Shown: positions 17,401 to 26,475 of the stretch, piece by piece
How positions within the stretch are numbered: the stretch's first letter is position 1
Layout of the letters: every line of letters begins with the position of its first letter
Assembly (NCBI RefSeq): GCF_000732325.1
Contig: NZ_BBIW01000008.1
Coordinates: 186,001 to 250,000, forward strand
DNA from: Paenibacillus sp. TCA20
Lineage (GTDB): Bacteria > Bacillota > Bacilli > Paenibacillales > Paenibacillaceae
Length of the DNA stretch: 64,000 bases
Direction of reading: 5' to 3'
Notes under the pieces: generated by a model
Database searches by the model: none
What the model was told of the DNA's origin: nothing
What the model saw: the letters and a program-made list of their open reading frames with translations, nothing else
Translations under genes and position numbers: made by a program

Positions 17401-19000
17401 TGGTAACCGGGTAGACCGCTTCCTGGCTACAATTGCTTACTTGGATGGAGAGCATCCAAGCGTTGTCTTCTCGCGAGGGTATTATACGAGAACTGTGCTG
17501 GCTGCTTACGATTTTGCCGGTGGAGAGCTGGTGAAACGCTGGCGCTTCGACACGAATGATGAAGGCCTCAGCAGTTACGCGGGGCAAGGCAACCATAACT
17601 TGTCGGTCGGTGATGTGGATCACGACGGTAAGGATGAGATCCTGTTCGGGGCAATAGCAATTGACGATGACGGAACACCGCTGCACAACACTGGACTTGG
17701 GCATGGCGATGCTATGCACTTCGGCGACTTGAATCCGAACCGTGATGGTCTTGAGGTCTTCAGCGTTCACGAGAGTGCGGGCGCAGCCTATGGCATGGAG
17801 GTTCGGGATGCACAGTCAGGTGAGATTCTGTGGGGCATTCCAATGGGAAGAGACGTTGGCCGGGGAATGTCTGCCGATATCGACCCGAACTATCCGGGTG
17901 AAGAGGTATGGTCCGCCACCATTACCAATGAGGAGCATATCCCGCTTAGTGGATTGTACAGCATTACTGGTGAGCAAATTTCGAGTCAGATTCCATCCTC
18001 CACGAACTTCGGAATCTGGTGGGATGGTGATTTGCTGAGAGAGCTTCAGGATGATATTCGTATCGACAAATGGGATTACGAGAATCAGTCAACGGTGAAT
18101 CTGCTGACGGCAGAAGGAGCAGCGTCGAACAATTCGACCAAGGCAAACCCGAGCCTTCAGGCTGATTTATATGGAGATTGGCGGGAAGAGGTGATCTGGC
18201 GCTCCAGCGACAGCTCGGAGCTTCGCATTTATACGACAACGGATGAAAGTGAGCACCGGATTCGTACTCTCATGCATGATCCAATCTATCGTCTAGGTGT
18301 TGCCTGGCAAAATGTCGCTTATAATCAGCCGCCTCATACCGGCTTCTATCTGGGGACAGGAATGGAGGAGCCTGCTGCTCCGAACATCCGTTATGCCGGA
18401 GCGGAGGAAGAAGGACTTGCCAAGAGCAAACCGGGAGTTCCTGTACTATCAGATAATAATGGACACGACCATGGACTTCTGGACGGAGAGTATACCATTA
18501 CGATGAATATGTGGTGGGGGGATAATGGCACCCGCTACAAGCTGTATGAGAATGGCGAGCTCATCTATACCGAGCTTCTATCCGATCAAACCCCCGGCTC
18601 GCAGAGCGTTCAGGTACCGTTATCCGGAAGAGGAAACGGGACTTACACCTATACCGCTGAGCTGGCTAACCAACATGGAGTGACAAAGTCAGTGCCGCAC
18701 ACCGTGACGGTCCGAGATGCTGCGCCCGGTAAGCCAAGCATTTCGAGTAACAATTGGGACGGGGATGGCAGCTATGCTGTTACGATGAATATGTGGTGGG
18801 GCGTAAACGGAACAACGTACCGTCTCTATGAAAATGGAGAATTGATCGATACTCAGGAGCTGGCTGCCCATACACCCAATGCACAGACAGCCTCCACTGA
18901 GATATCAGATCAGGCGGCCGGAACCTATGAATATTACATTGAGCTGATCAACGAGCATGGCAGTACAAGAAGTGAGACGATCCGTGTAGAAGTGAAGTAA
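14483..19000 (+). CDS. rhamnogalacturonan acetylesterase (CE12)-lyase (PL11) fusion, lacking its N terminus
   Basis: About 1505 residues in the same frame as the signal-peptide fragment. Domains in order (residues counted from here): the end of a beta domain (1-45); CE12 SGNH esterase (about 55-275) with GDST 62-65, GGRST near 98, GHNN near 130 and D-x2-H (DNTHF) near 246-249; fibronectin III (290-375); a second malectin-like beta domain (378-510, matching the split one at the N terminus); two fibronectin III domains (515-710); a PL11 rhamnogalacturonan lyase of YesW/YesX type (about 712-1292) with many DxDGDG calcium loops; and two C-terminal repeats with the shared TMNMWWGxNGTxYxLYENGE pattern. 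It would deacetylate and cleave rhamnogalacturonan I outside the cell, but without the upstream part it has no signal peptide. No ribosome site lies at this ATG. Confidence 0.8.
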   Translation: MQKVQLTSKEAGTFLEMNFDIALVDGQLNFGFSGSSAKLNALVITKLPDRTASGSPLIYIAGDSTVQTYDPYWKPEAGWGQMLPRYLSEEIMVKNHAIGGRSTKNFISQGRLDEILRVIRPSDVLLIQFGHNNATISIPDRYASPEDYKVYLKTYIDGARQRGAEPILVTPVGRRDFNPDTGKFNVSFPEYVQAMKEVSEEQNTLLIDLSTLSVAYYDSIGPEEAKSVFLHVEPGVYQAFPNGAEDNTHFQEYGAIQLARMVAGAIQELNIPISQYIQEQAPPDSAPGQPTGLAAGNISNSGALLKWNEVPGADIYRIYVKGAEEAEAAYKLAGTATIPSYNIAGLKEGAAYTVRVTAVNSSGASEPSEELAIGTKSAALRYDFGPAGSPVAEGYTEVNQTVLYTADRGYGLMLHEGAFADRDRGGATDALRRDFIINFGGRYEFKVDLPNGTYAVKTYTGDWIGSARTNINIEGKDYGTASSGKETIAEKVHSPITVSDGQLNVMISGQTAHLNGIEITPLLLAPTGLELAGTDLESDPPSADMTWQRVEEAVLYRLYRQAEGEDKSSFIAETSETSYIDQGIDIGMNYVYTVTAVDAAGLESVASAELAVSMIDPAVEKAGVPQGLRVDSIHKNEVTLSWNEESAAKYYNVYRSKSESGDYVLIGKTSEPVYTDQTILSTIPYYYKAASVNAGGISELSDGLSTPAVTTLYRQMENLDRAPVAVQTEEGVFVSWRMLGLDPDSIAFNVYRDDVLITNKPLTDRTNLLDPKGKEDSVYRIEPVVNGVKQESVETAEVWQNGYKSIPLDKPQDAYTKDGQPYSYYAGDASVGDLDGDGQYEIVMLWSPTNGKDNSQAGYTGEVLMDAYKLDGTKMWRIQLGHNIRAGAHYTQFLVYDLDGDGKAEITMKTADGTTDGTGQVIGDGSLDHRNSSGYVLLGNEFLTVFEGATGKALNTVPYDPPRGDVNAWGDGYGNRVDRFLATIAYLDGEHPSVVFSRGYYTRTVLAAYDFAGGELVKRWRFDTNDEGLSSYAGQGNHNLSVGDVDHDGKDEILFGAIAIDDDGTPLHNTGLGHGDAMHFGDLNPNRDGLEVFSVHESAGAAYGMEVRDAQSGEILWGIPMGRDVGRGMSADIDPNYPGEEVWSATITNEEHIPLSGLYSITGEQISSQIPSSTNFGIWWDGDLLRELQDDIRIDKWDYENQSTVNLLTAEGAASNNSTKANPSLQADLYGDWREEVIWRSSDSSELRIYTTTDESEHRIRTLMHDPIYRLGVAWQNVAYNQPPHTGFYLGTGMEEPAAPNIRYAGAEEEGLAKSKPGVPVLSDNNGHDHGLLDGEYTITMNMWWGDNGTRYKLYENGELIYTELLSDQTPGSQSVQVPLSGRGNGTYTYTAELANQHGVTKSVPHTVTVRDAAPGKPSISSNNWDGDGSYAVTMNMWWGVNGTTYRLYENGELIDTQELAAHTPNAQTASTEISDQAAGTYEYYIELINEHGSTRSETIRVEVK

Positions 19001-19019
19001 GAGTGAAAATGAAATGAAG

Positions 19020-19061
19020 AAACCATGAGGTAAAGGTGATCTTTACGCTCATGGTTTTTTT
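19020..19061 (+). terminator. intrinsic terminator of the pectinolytic gene
   Basis: AACCATGAG/CTCATGGTT with an inner GTAAAG/CTTTAC pairing and a T7 run. Confidence 0.85.
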
Positions 19062-19158
19062 GTTGGTGATGAAGCCGTTTAACCGTAATCCACGCAGGGT
19101 ACTTAATTAAAAGTTTGGACTTATTTGGACTTAGATGATCAAGAGGAGGAAGACCAGG

Positions 19159-21252
19159 ATGAGTAACGAAGAAAAGCGCATGAATGAGAACGCTAAGCAG
19201 GATCAGCTGGATTCCTATCGTGTGCAGGATGACGGCAAGCATATGACGACTAATCAGGGACTTAAGGTGTCGGAGGACGAGCACTCTCTCAAAGCAGGGC
19301 GGCGCGGACCAACACTCATGGAAGACTTCCATTTTCGTGAGAAGATGACGCATTTTGACCATGAGCGTATTCCGGAGCGGATTGTACATGCCCGTGGATT
19401 TGGTGCACATGGTTATTTTCAGGTGTACGAGCCTTTAACCTCTCTTACCCAAGCTAAATTCTTGCAGGACCCTTCTGTGAAGACACCGGTCTTTGTCCGC
19501 TTCTCTACGGTTGCCGGTTCCCGGGGTTCAGCGGATACCGTGCGGGATGTGCGGGGATTCGCAACTAAATTTTATACAGAAGAAGGGAACTATGACCTGG
19601 TTGGTAATAACATTCCCGTATTCTTTATTCAGGACGCCATGAAGTTCCCGGATCTAATTCATGCCGTGAAGCCGGAGCCGCATAATGAGATTCCTCAGGC
19701 GGCGTCTGCTCACGATACGTTCTGGGACTTTGTCGGGAACAACCATGAAACGGCACATATGGTCATGTGGGCGATGTCGGATCGTGCCCTGCCACGGAGC
19801 TTCCGTATGATGGAGGGATTTGGTGTACATACCTTTAGACTCGTAAATGAGGAAGGTGAAGCACACTTTGTTAAATTCCACTGGAAGCCGGTGCTTGGCG
19901 TTCATTCCTTGGTATGGGATGAGACCCAGAAGGTAGCGGGTAAAGATCCTGATTTTCATCGCAGAGATTTGTGGGATGCCATTGAGACAGGAAATTATCC
20001 GGAATATGAGCTGGGGCTTCAGATTATTAAGGAAGAGGACGAGTTTTCGTTTGACTTTGATATTTTGGATCCGACAAAAATTTGGCCAGAGGAGATCGTC
20101 CCTGTACGGATCGTCGGCAAAATGACGCTGAATCGTAACACAGACAACTTCTTTGCGGAGACGGAGCAAATTGCCTTCCATCCGGGCCATGTTGTGCCGG
20201 GGATTGATTTTACGAATGATCCGCTGCTGCAGGGGCGGCTGTTCTCTTATACAGATACCCAAATCTCCAGACTCGGCGGGCCGAACTTTGCCGAGATTCC
20301 GATCAACCGGCCTGTCGCACCGGTGCATAACAATCAGCGTGACGGGATGCATCGGATGACGATCAACAAGGGAGTAACAAGCTATCATAAGAATGGTATC
20401 GCCAGCAATTCACCGTCACCTGCCACACCGGAGGAGGGCGGCTATAAGCATTACACGGAGAAGGTCGAGGGGCACAAGATCCAGGCAAGAAGCGAGAGCT
20501 TCGAGGATTTCTACAGCCAAGCCTTGCTGTTCTGGAACAGTATGTCGGGTCCTGAGAAGAAGCATCTGGTGAGTGCATTCCAGTTCGAGCTAGGGAAGGT
20601 ACAGCGGCTGGAAGTGCGTCAGTCAGTTGTGAACATGCTCATGAACATTGATACAGAGTTTGCTTCACAGGTGGCATCCAAGATTGGAGCGCAGCTGCCT
20701 GAGACGGCAGAGAATCCGGCCAAACCGCCGATGATTCCATCTTCACCAGCCATCAGCATGGCAAATACAGTGCACTCCGTGAAGACGCGTAAAGTGGCCA
20801 TACTGGCCGGAGATGGTTTTGATCAGCATGCAGTTACATTGATGAATGCCTTGACTGAAGCAGGCGCCATGGCCGAAGTGGTCAGCGATCATCTGGGACC
20901 TGTTGCAGGACAAGGAGGGGCGAGTGTTGAAGCAATGCACACTTTCCTCACGAGCGATTCACTGCTGTTTGATGCGATCTACGTGGCCGGCGGTGAACAT
21001 AGTGTGCAGGCGCTTGCAGCCGACCCTAATGCAGCGGAGTTTATTAAGGAAGCTTACAGACACTACAAGCCGATCGGTGCAGTAAATGAAGGGGTAGCCT
21101 TTCTTGTAAAAGGTCTGGGTATGGCGTCTGATTCTGCAGCTTCCTCAGCGCCGGGAATCATAACGGCTGCAAGTGGAGAAGAGCTGGGAAGCTTCGCTGA
21201 GGAATTCCTGACTGCTGTAGCAGCACATCGCTTCTGGGACCGCGTTATTTAA
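19159..21252 (+). CDS. katE: large-subunit (clade 2) monofunctional catalase, HPII/KatE type
   Basis: Haem catalase of about 697 residues that breaks hydrogen peroxide into water and oxygen. The distal His is about residue 77 ([11 protein letters not shown]). The core motif [20 protein letters not shown] is present, and the proximal Tyr lies in [14 protein letters not shown]. The C-terminal 150 residues ([17 protein letters not shown] to [13 protein letters not shown]) form the DJ-1/class I glutaminase-like domain typical of the long clade. The start MSNEEK was chosen because AGGAGG lies nine bases upstream. An ATG eight codons earlier has none. Single-gene unit with its own terminator. In bacilli such catalases belong to the SigB or sporulation stress response. 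Confidence 0.93.
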   Translation: MSNEEKRMNENAKQDQLDSYRVQDDGKHMTTNQGLKVSEDEHSLKAGRRGPTLMEDFHFREKMTHFDHERIPERIVHARGFGAHGYFQVYEPLTSLTQAKFLQDPSVKTPVFVRFSTVAGSRGSADTVRDVRGFATKFYTEEGNYDLVGNNIPVFFIQDAMKFPDLIHAVKPEPHNEIPQAASAHDTFWDFVGNNHETAHMVMWAMSDRALPRSFRMMEGFGVHTFRLVNEEGEAHFVKFHWKPVLGVHSLVWDETQKVAGKDPDFHRRDLWDAIETGNYPEYELGLQIIKEEDEFSFDFDILDPTKIWPEEIVPVRIVGKMTLNRNTDNFFAETEQIAFHPGHVVPGIDFTNDPLLQGRLFSYTDTQISRLGGPNFAEIPINRPVAPVHNNQRDGMHRMTINKGVTSYHKNGIASNSPSPATPEEGGYKHYTEKVEGHKIQARSESFEDFYSQALLFWNSMSGPEKKHLVSAFQFELGKVQRLEVRQSVVNMLMNIDTEFASQVASKIGAQLPETAENPAKPPMIPSSPAISMANTVHSVKTRKVAILAGDGFDQHAVTLMNALTEAGAMAEVVSDHLGPVAGQGGASVEAMHTFLTSDSLLFDAIYVAGGEHSVQALAADPNAAEFIKEAYRHYKPIGAVNEGVAFLVKGLGMASDSAASSAPGIITAASGEELGSFAEEFLTAVAAHRFWDRVI

Positions 21253-21295
21253 GGAAATAGAAACGGAGTAAAAGTTGTTAAAAAAATGAATATTA

Positions 21296-21349
21296 AAGAC
21301 AAGCAATCAAGTGACGGTTGTTCACGTCGTGATTTGCTTGTCTTTTTTT
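21296..21349 (+). terminator. intrinsic terminator of the catalase gene
   Basis: AAGACAAGCAA pairs with TTGCTTGTCTT around a partly paired centre (GTGACG/CGTCGT region), then T7. Confidence 0.8.
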
Positions 21350-21470
21350 GTTTCTCTTTCATCCTAGTGGAATAAAGCGGTTTTGGATTTGCAATGTCTC
21401 TTCATGTTACAATGGTCGGTAGTATTTTAAGGTTATTCGTTTTAAATCGAAGTAAAAGGTGTGTCTATTA

Positions 21471-22589
21471 TTGAATTTAAATAGTGTTGCTGAATTTTTT
21501 GGCGAAATTAATTGGTTTCGACTAGCCATTGCGGTGCTGCTTCTGTTGGTCTTTACGGTTTTTAACAAATGGACCTCAACCCGTCTTTTTCGTTTAATGA
21601 AACGATTCTTTGGTATGAAGTGGGATAATCTCTACCTGACTGTTCGCAATCCGATCCGTGCTCTAATGATCCTGCTCGGCGTTTCCGGTGCAGTTCGGTT
21701 TTATTTTGATGGAGGTGGAGAATGGGTTCTATTCTCCCATCTCATTCGAACCGCCTTTATCGCATGTATCGGATGGGGATTGTACAATTTATCGGGAAGG
21801 TCATCCCGATTCTTTGCCGGTTTTTCGACCAAGTGGGGCGTAGAAGAGTCGGACATGATCATTCCCTTTTTATCCAAGGTGCTCCGATTCTTAGTCATTG
21901 CATTGACGCTGACAATTATCGCAGCAGAGTGGGGTTACAGTATTAATGGTTTGGTTGCAGGACTGGGGCTTGGAAGCCTTGCCGTTGCGCTGGCCGCTCA
22001 GGATACGCTCAGTAATCTGATTGCAGGCGTTATTATCGTGACGGAGAAGCCTTTCTCGAAGGGGGATTGGATTAAGACCGATACCGTCGAAGGTATGGTA
22101 GAGGATATTTCATTTAGAAGCTCTAAGATTCGTACCTTTGCCGATTCTGTTGTTATCATTCCGAATAATATTCTAGCGAAGGCGGCCATTACAAACTGGA
22201 GCCGGATGGGTAAGAGACGGATTACGTTTGATCTTGGTGTTGCAATTGATACAGACCAGAAGAAGCTTGCCACAGCCGTGGAACGACTTCGTGAGTATAT
22301 TGAGAATCATCAGGAAGTCGACAAGGATATGATTATGGTACGTGTCAAAGGGATGACCAATGATCAAATTACGATTTTCTTTTATTTCTTTACGTATACC
22401 ACGATTTGGGTTGAACATATGCGAGTGCTTGAATTGATTAATTTTGAGATTCTAAATATCTTGGAAGAGGAAGGGATTAAACTGGCTATGCCGGCACAGC
22501 GTTTGTTCGTGGAGAAGAACATGAACATGGAAATGGATAAAGATGCCGAGAAGGAACGTATCTATGCAGGCAGTAAGCTGTATGAGTAG
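21471..22589 (+). CDS. MscS-family small-conductance mechanosensitive channel
   Basis: About 372 residues. Four to five N-terminal hydrophobic segments lead into the Gly/Ala-rich pore helix (GLVAGLGLGSLAVALAAQD, about 165-185) and the conserved cytoplasmic beta domain (TEKPFSKGDWI, then SSKIRTFADSVVIIPN). It releases solutes during osmotic downshock. The likely start is TTG with AAAGGTG nine bases upstream. A GTG four codons earlier overlaps that site. The C-terminal tail is charged (MNMEMDKDAEKER). Single gene, convergent with pepT. Confidence 0.88.
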   Translation: MNLNSVAEFFGEINWFRLAIAVLLLLVFTVFNKWTSTRLFRLMKRFFGMKWDNLYLTVRNPIRALMILLGVSGAVRFYFDGGGEWVLFSHLIRTAFIACIGWGLYNLSGRSSRFFAGFSTKWGVEESDMIIPFLSKVLRFLVIALTLTIIAAEWGYSINGLVAGLGLGSLAVALAAQDTLSNLIAGVIIVTEKPFSKGDWIKTDTVEGMVEDISFRSSKIRTFADSVVIIPNNILAKAAITNWSRMGKRRITFDLGVAIDTDQKKLATAVERLREYIENHQEVDKDMIMVRVKGMTNDQITIFFYFFTYTTIWVEHMRVLELINFEILNILEEEGIKLAMPAQRLFVEKNMNMEMDKDAEKERIYAGSKLYE

Positions 22590-22638
22590 CAGTATGAATT
22601 ATAAATGAGTAGAAGATAAGAAGTTTTTCCATATTACA

Positions 22639-22692
22639 CAAAAAAGCGGCCCAGTTCTGTCTCTAACTGACAGGGTGTGCCGCTCTTTTTTA
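22639..22692. terminator. bidirectional terminator between the mscS-type gene and pepT
   Basis: AAAAAAGCGGC pairs with GCCGCTCTTTTTT around a long loop. A and T runs on the two sides allow it to work for both convergent genes. Confidence 0.7.
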
Positions 22693-22722
22693 TAGATGGA
22701 GATGTACAAGCTTGATTTAAGT

Positions 22723-23958
22723 TTAGGCTTCCCGCTGCTCAAACCGCTCTATGATGCCGATAATCACCTGCGTCGCTAAGACCATATGATCGACAGATAC
22801 ATATTCGTAGCGTCCATGGTAGTTCTCTCCGCCGGTGAAAATATTCGGTGTCGGCAGTCCCATATAGGACAGCTGGGAACCGTCGGTACCTCCGCGAATC
22901 GGAACAATGTGAGGTTCAATATCGAGACTCTTCATGGCTTCGCCCGCAATATCAACGATAAATTTGACGGGTTCAATCTTCTCACGCATGTTGTAATATT
23001 GGTCGCGCAGCGTAAGCTGGACGCGTTCCTCACCATATTTAGCCTGAAGGTCCTTGGCGATCCGTTCCATGTTTGCTTTTCTTGCCTCAAAGCGGGTACG
23101 GTCAAAGTCACGGATGATATAGCTGAGCGTGGTCTCTTCTACGTCTCCCTGCACAGAACTCAGATGATAAAAACCATCATAGCCATCCGTATGCTCCGGC
23201 GCCTCCTCTATTGGAAGCAGACCGTTGAACTCCATAGCGATTTTGGCGGAATTGACCATTTTATTCTTGGCTGTTCCTGGGTGAACGTTCTTGCCCTTGA
23301 AGACGATCTTGGCCGCCGCCGCATTAAAGCTCTCGTATTCCAGCTCTCCAAGGGGTCCGCCATCAACCGTATAGGCATATTTTGCGCCAAAGGCTTCAAC
23401 ATCAAACCGGTGTGGTCCGCGTCCAATCTCTTCGTCTGGTGTGAAGGCGACGCGAATCTTGCCATGTTTGATCTCAGGATGATTCAGCAGGTAGTCCATG
23501 GCAGTCATAATTTCGGCAATACCGGCTTTGTTATCTGCACCGAGCAGGGTTGTCCCGTCCGTTGTGATCAAGGTATGTCCTTTATAGTTTGCAAGCTCCG
23601 GAAAATCTTTGGCTGACAGGATAATCTTCTGCTCTTTGTTCAGCACAATATCATTACCGTCGTAGGCGTCGATGAGCTGAGGATTTACGTTCTTGCCTGT
23701 AAAATCAGTAGCTGTATCCAGATGCGCTAGAAAACCGATGACCGGAACTTCCTTGTCGGTATTCGCAGGCAGTGTTGCCATCACATAACCGTTGTCATCA
23801 ATGGTGACTTCCTGCATCCCGATCTCCTGAAGCTCCTCTACAAGCTTGCGGCCTAGTTCCAGCTGGCCAGGTGTAGACGGACAGGTCTCGCTGTTCTCAT
23901 CCGACTGTGTATCCATACGTACATAACCGGTAATACGCCGAATCAGATCTTGTTTCAT
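22723..23958 (-). CDS. pepT: peptidase T (tripeptide aminopeptidase), M20B
   Basis: Dinuclear zinc aminopeptidase that removes the N-terminal residue of tripeptides in the cytoplasm. At 411 aa it is typical in length. Metal and catalytic motifs are [50 protein letters not shown] and, near the end, [12 protein letters not shown] with [22 protein letters not shown] precedes the ATG. It may serve peptides brought in by the POT transporter seen near the start of the window, though the two are not linked. Confidence 0.93.
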   Translation of the reverse strand: MKQDLIRRITGYVRMDTQSDENSETCPSTPGQLELGRKLVEELQEIGMQEVTIDDNGYVMATLPANTDKEVPVIGFLAHLDTATDFTGKNVNPQLIDAYDGNDIVLNKEQKIILSAKDFPELANYKGHTLITTDGTTLLGADNKAGIAEIMTAMDYLLNHPEIKHGKIRVAFTPDEEIGRGPHRFDVEAFGAKYAYTVDGGPLGELEYESFNAAAAKIVFKGKNVHPGTAKNKMVNSAKIAMEFNGLLPIEEAPEHTDGYDGFYHLSSVQGDVEETTLSYIIRDFDRTRFEARKANMERIAKDLQAKYGEERVQLTLRDQYYNMREKIEPVKFIVDIAGEAMKSLDIEPHIVPIRGGTDGSQLSYMGLPTPNIFTGGENYHGRYEYVSVDHMVLATQVIIGIIERFEQREA

Positions 23959-24062
23959 CTATTCCTCATCTCCTTATTCTGGCGGGATGATGATCCCATG
24001 TTCAATATTCCCATTTTATCATGAACAAACGAAGATTCATAAATTGGAAAATGAAACTATAA

Positions 24063-24100
24063 GGTTTCCCTTTACATGAAACCAAAAGGTGTTATATAAT
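24063..24100 (+). promoter_or_regulatory. SigA promoter with overlapping palindromic operator
   Basis: TTTACA (24071-24076), an 18-base spacer and TATAAT (24095-24100) make a near-consensus promoter for the SRPBCC/ArsR pair. A perfect inverted repeat GGTTTC...GAAACC (24063-24068 and 24078-24083) brackets the -35 box and is a likely operator, perhaps for the ArsR protein encoded in the unit. Confidence 0.65.
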
Positions 24101-24172
24101 CATGAGAGAATTTGAACACACTTATAATTTGAGAGAAATTTAAACCGAGAATAGTGAAGGAGAAGAGATTAA

Positions 24173-24586
24173 ATGACGCAAACTTTGCCGGATATTCAGA
24201 AGACCATCGTTATCAATGCGCCCATCGAGAAAGTGTGGAGTACGGTGGCAACGGCCGACGGTATAGCTGCCTGGTTTATGCCAAATGACTTTGAACCCGT
24301 GCTGGGGCATGAATTTCAACTTCAGGCAGGACCGTGGGGAAATTCGCAGTGCAAAGTGACTGAACTCGAACCGCCGCATCGGCTCAGCTTCACATGGGAC
24401 AAGGATTGGCTCATTACCTTTGAGCTTGCTGAGAAGGATGGGCAGACGGAATTCACACTTACCCACGGCGGCTGGACCTTGGACGAGAAGACCTCCTTCG
24501 GCGAAGATCACAGCGTTGTGCGTGACCGGATGTCAGGCGGCTGGAGTGGAATTCTTAGCAAGCTGGCAGCTCAGTTTGGAGCGTAG
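24173..24586 (+). CDS. SRPBCC/AHSA1-domain protein
   Basis: A 137-residue START/Bet v 1-like hydrophobic-pocket protein of the AHSA1 (activator of Hsp90 ATPase homologue 1) family. The signatures are TIVINAPIEKVWSTVATADG at the N terminus, LSFTWDKDW in the middle and GGWSGILSKLAA at the C terminus. AAGGAG precedes the ATG. It lies six bases upstream of an ArsR-type repressor. Such SRPBCC/ArsR couples are frequent in Bacillota, usually with the regulator first, so the order here is reversed. The ligand is unknown. Confidence 0.85.
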   Translation: MTQTLPDIQKTIVINAPIEKVWSTVATADGIAAWFMPNDFEPVLGHEFQLQAGPWGNSQCKVTELEPPHRLSFTWDKDWLITFELAEKDGQTEFTLTHGGWTLDEKTSFGEDHSVVRDRMSGGWSGILSKLAAQFGA

Positions 24587-24591
24587 CATTC

Positions 24592-24927
24592 ATGTCAGCT
24601 GCACCTAAGCATGATGTCTTTCAAGCGATTGCAGATCCTACCCGCCGGGATTTGCTTCATCTACTAAGTCATGGGGAGATGCCGGTTGGTGCCATCAGTG
24701 AGAGGTTCCCTATCAGCCGAACCGCCGTATCCAAGCACCTGCGTGTGCTGGCTGATGCCGGGCTTGTGAAGGACCGCAAGGTTGGACGCGAGACCAGGTA
24801 TCGACTGGATACCGAGCCTCTGACCGAGCTGAAGCGCTGGTTGTCTTATTATGAGCGGTTCTGGGATAACAAGCTCACGATGCTGAAGCGATATGCAGAA
24901 CAGGAAGAGCGTTTGAAAGAGGATTAA
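24592..24927 (+). CDS. ArsR-family winged-helix repressor
   Basis: A 111-residue metalloregulator-fold repressor, with winged helix-turn-helix over residues about 10-80 (IADPTRRDLLHLLSHGEMPV, FPISRTAVSKHLRVLADAGL, RKVGRETRYRLD). I see no clear metal-binding CxC motif, which fits the non-metal branch that pairs with AHSA1 proteins. Translation is probably coupled to the SRPBCC gene just upstream. The GGTTTC/GAAACC palindrome at the promoter is its likely operator. Confidence 0.85.
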   Translation: MSAAPKHDVFQAIADPTRRDLLHLLSHGEMPVGAISERFPISRTAVSKHLRVLADAGLVKDRKVGRETRYRLDTEPLTELKRWLSYYERFWDNKLTMLKRYAEQEERLKED

Positions 24928-24967
24928 AAGTGTACTTAAAAAGATCAAAATAATCAAAATGCGTGAC

Positions 24968-25930
24968 CTACAACGTAAGGATTCGCCATAGATAGAAGAC
25001 GGCGTAGGCTTCATAGCCTGCCCAAGGCTTAAACAGCTCCCGGATCTGATCAGGAGTCGGCTTCACGCTGAGACCAAGCTGCCGCTTCAGCGCAGCATGA
25101 AGTCCGGCATCACCGATAGGAAAGGCAGCGGGATCACGCAGGCAGCGCATCAGCACATAATGTGCTGTCCAGGGGCCGATCCCGCGAATGGAGATGAGCG
25201 TCTGCTCGGCCTCATAGTATCCCGAAGCAAGAAGGCCGCCTTTCTGAAGCTCACCGCTGCTTATCCGCCTGGCCAGATCCAATATATATTCGCTTTTTTT
25301 GGTCGTAATCTGCAGCTCCTTCAGATCCTGTACGGATGCCGTCAGCACGGACTGAGGCGTCGGGAAGAGATGGTACGTCCGCTCTCCGTATGGGTGCTGC
25401 TCGCCATAAGTCTCGGTAAGCCGGCGTTTTAATGTATAAGCAAAGGTCAGATTGATCTGCTGTCCGAGCACTGCCCAGCATAAAGCCTCGAATAGATCAG
25501 GAACACCAACGATCCGGAGTCCTCGTAACGATTCAGAGAATTTCGAGAGAATGGGGTCAGACGCGACAAGTGTCTCCACAGGAGTGAGATCTCTGTCCAG
25601 ATCCAGCCATTCGGTTATATAGGCAGCTGCTGCTTGGCATTCCTCAGCAAGGAGCGGTGTTTCGAGCAGGGATTGAACAATCAACGCATGTGCCTCTTGA
25701 TCATACTCCAGTTGAAGCGGAAGCATGGCTTCCGCTTCCTTAACTCTAATCAGTTTATATATCCTCCCCTGATCCACCTGATGCAGATATTCCAGCTTGG
25801 AACGGTTCAAATAATACAGAATCTCTTCATAGTTAAACAGCTTTGGCAGAGACAGCTTAAAGCGAATATCTCCAGGATAGAACTCCACTTTAGAATTGGA
25901 ACCGGGCATGTCCTGCTGCGGTATATCCAT
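24968..25930 (-). CDS. alkA: DNA-3-methyladenine glycosylase II (AlkA, HhH-GPD)
   Basis: Base-excision glycosylase that removes 3-methyladenine and other alkylated bases. At 320 residues it has an N-terminal AlkA beta domain and a helix-hairpin-helix GPD core (LCWAVLGQQINLTFAYTLKR, then SIRGIGPWTAHYVLMR). The catalytic Asp is about residue 274 in FPIGDAGLHAAL. GGAGGG lies five bases before the ATG. Its first 41 bases overlap the end of ogt, so translation is coupled. Third gene of an alkylation-response unit. Confidence 0.9.
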   Translation of the reverse strand: MDIPQQDMPGSNSKVEFYPGDIRFKLSLPKLFNYEEILYYLNRSKLEYLHQVDQGRIYKLIRVKEAEAMLPLQLEYDQEAHALIVQSLLETPLLAEECQAAAAYITEWLDLDRDLTPVETLVASDPILSKFSESLRGLRIVGVPDLFEALCWAVLGQQINLTFAYTLKRRLTETYGEQHPYGERTYHLFPTPQSVLTASVQDLKELQITTKKSEYILDLARRISSGELQKGGLLASGYYEAEQTLISIRGIGPWTAHYVLMRCLRDPAAFPIGDAGLHAALKRQLGLSVKPTPDQIRELFKPWAGYEAYAVFYLWRILTL

Positions 25931-26438
25931 GATATCCCTCCAAGTTAAGAAGTGCTTCCTTTACTTTCAATCCACCGGCAAACCCCGTCAGTGTGTTGTT
26001 CTTACCAATGACACGGTGGCAGGGTACGATCATGGGCACAGGATTCGCCCCGTTTGCCGTACCAACGGCACGAACTGCTTGCGGGCGGTCAATCCCGTGA
26101 GCAATATCGGAATAGCTGCGCGCTTCGCCAAAGGGAATTTGCTGTAACGCCTGCCATACCTTCTTCTGAAATTCCGTACCTCTCAGATCCAGCGGCAGAT
26201 TGAAGCTCTGTCTTGTTCCATTCATATATTCGTTCAGCTGAGCGACATAGGGCGCGAGCCTCTCAGAACTCTCTACAATATCTGCTTGTGGAAAACGGCG
26301 GTGAATCCAGCTCATAAGCACCTCCATCGAATCTGTAGGCCAGGTCATTTTGCACAGTCCCTTCTCTGTTGCGGCTATATACATTGTCTGATTTTGAAAT
26401 AAAGAATGTCTGAGCTCTGCCCAGTAAACGGTCTCCAT
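25890..26438 (-). CDS. ogt: methylated-DNA--protein-cysteine methyltransferase (Ogt/AdaB)
   Basis: Suicide repair protein that moves the methyl group from O6-methylguanine to its own Cys140 in PMIVPCHRVIG. It has 182 residues with an N-terminal ribonuclease-like domain and the C-terminal helix-turn-helix domain (GTEFQKKVWQALQQIPFGE, RAVGTANGANPV). It lies 37 bases after adaA and overlaps alkA. In B. subtilis the equivalent adaA-adaB pair is induced by methylated AdaA. The same logic probably holds here. Confidence 0.92.
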   Translation of the reverse strand: METVYWAELRHSLFQNQTMYIAATEKGLCKMTWPTDSMEVLMSWIHRRFPQADIVESSERLAPYVAQLNEYMNGTRQSFNLPLDLRGTEFQKKVWQALQQIPFGEARSYSDIAHGIDRPQAVRAVGTANGANPVPMIVPCHRVIGKNNTLTGFAGGLKVKEALLNLEGYHGYTAAGHARFQF

Positions 26439-26475
26439 ACGGTATACCTCCTCATCTGTTCAAAATGAATAACCT

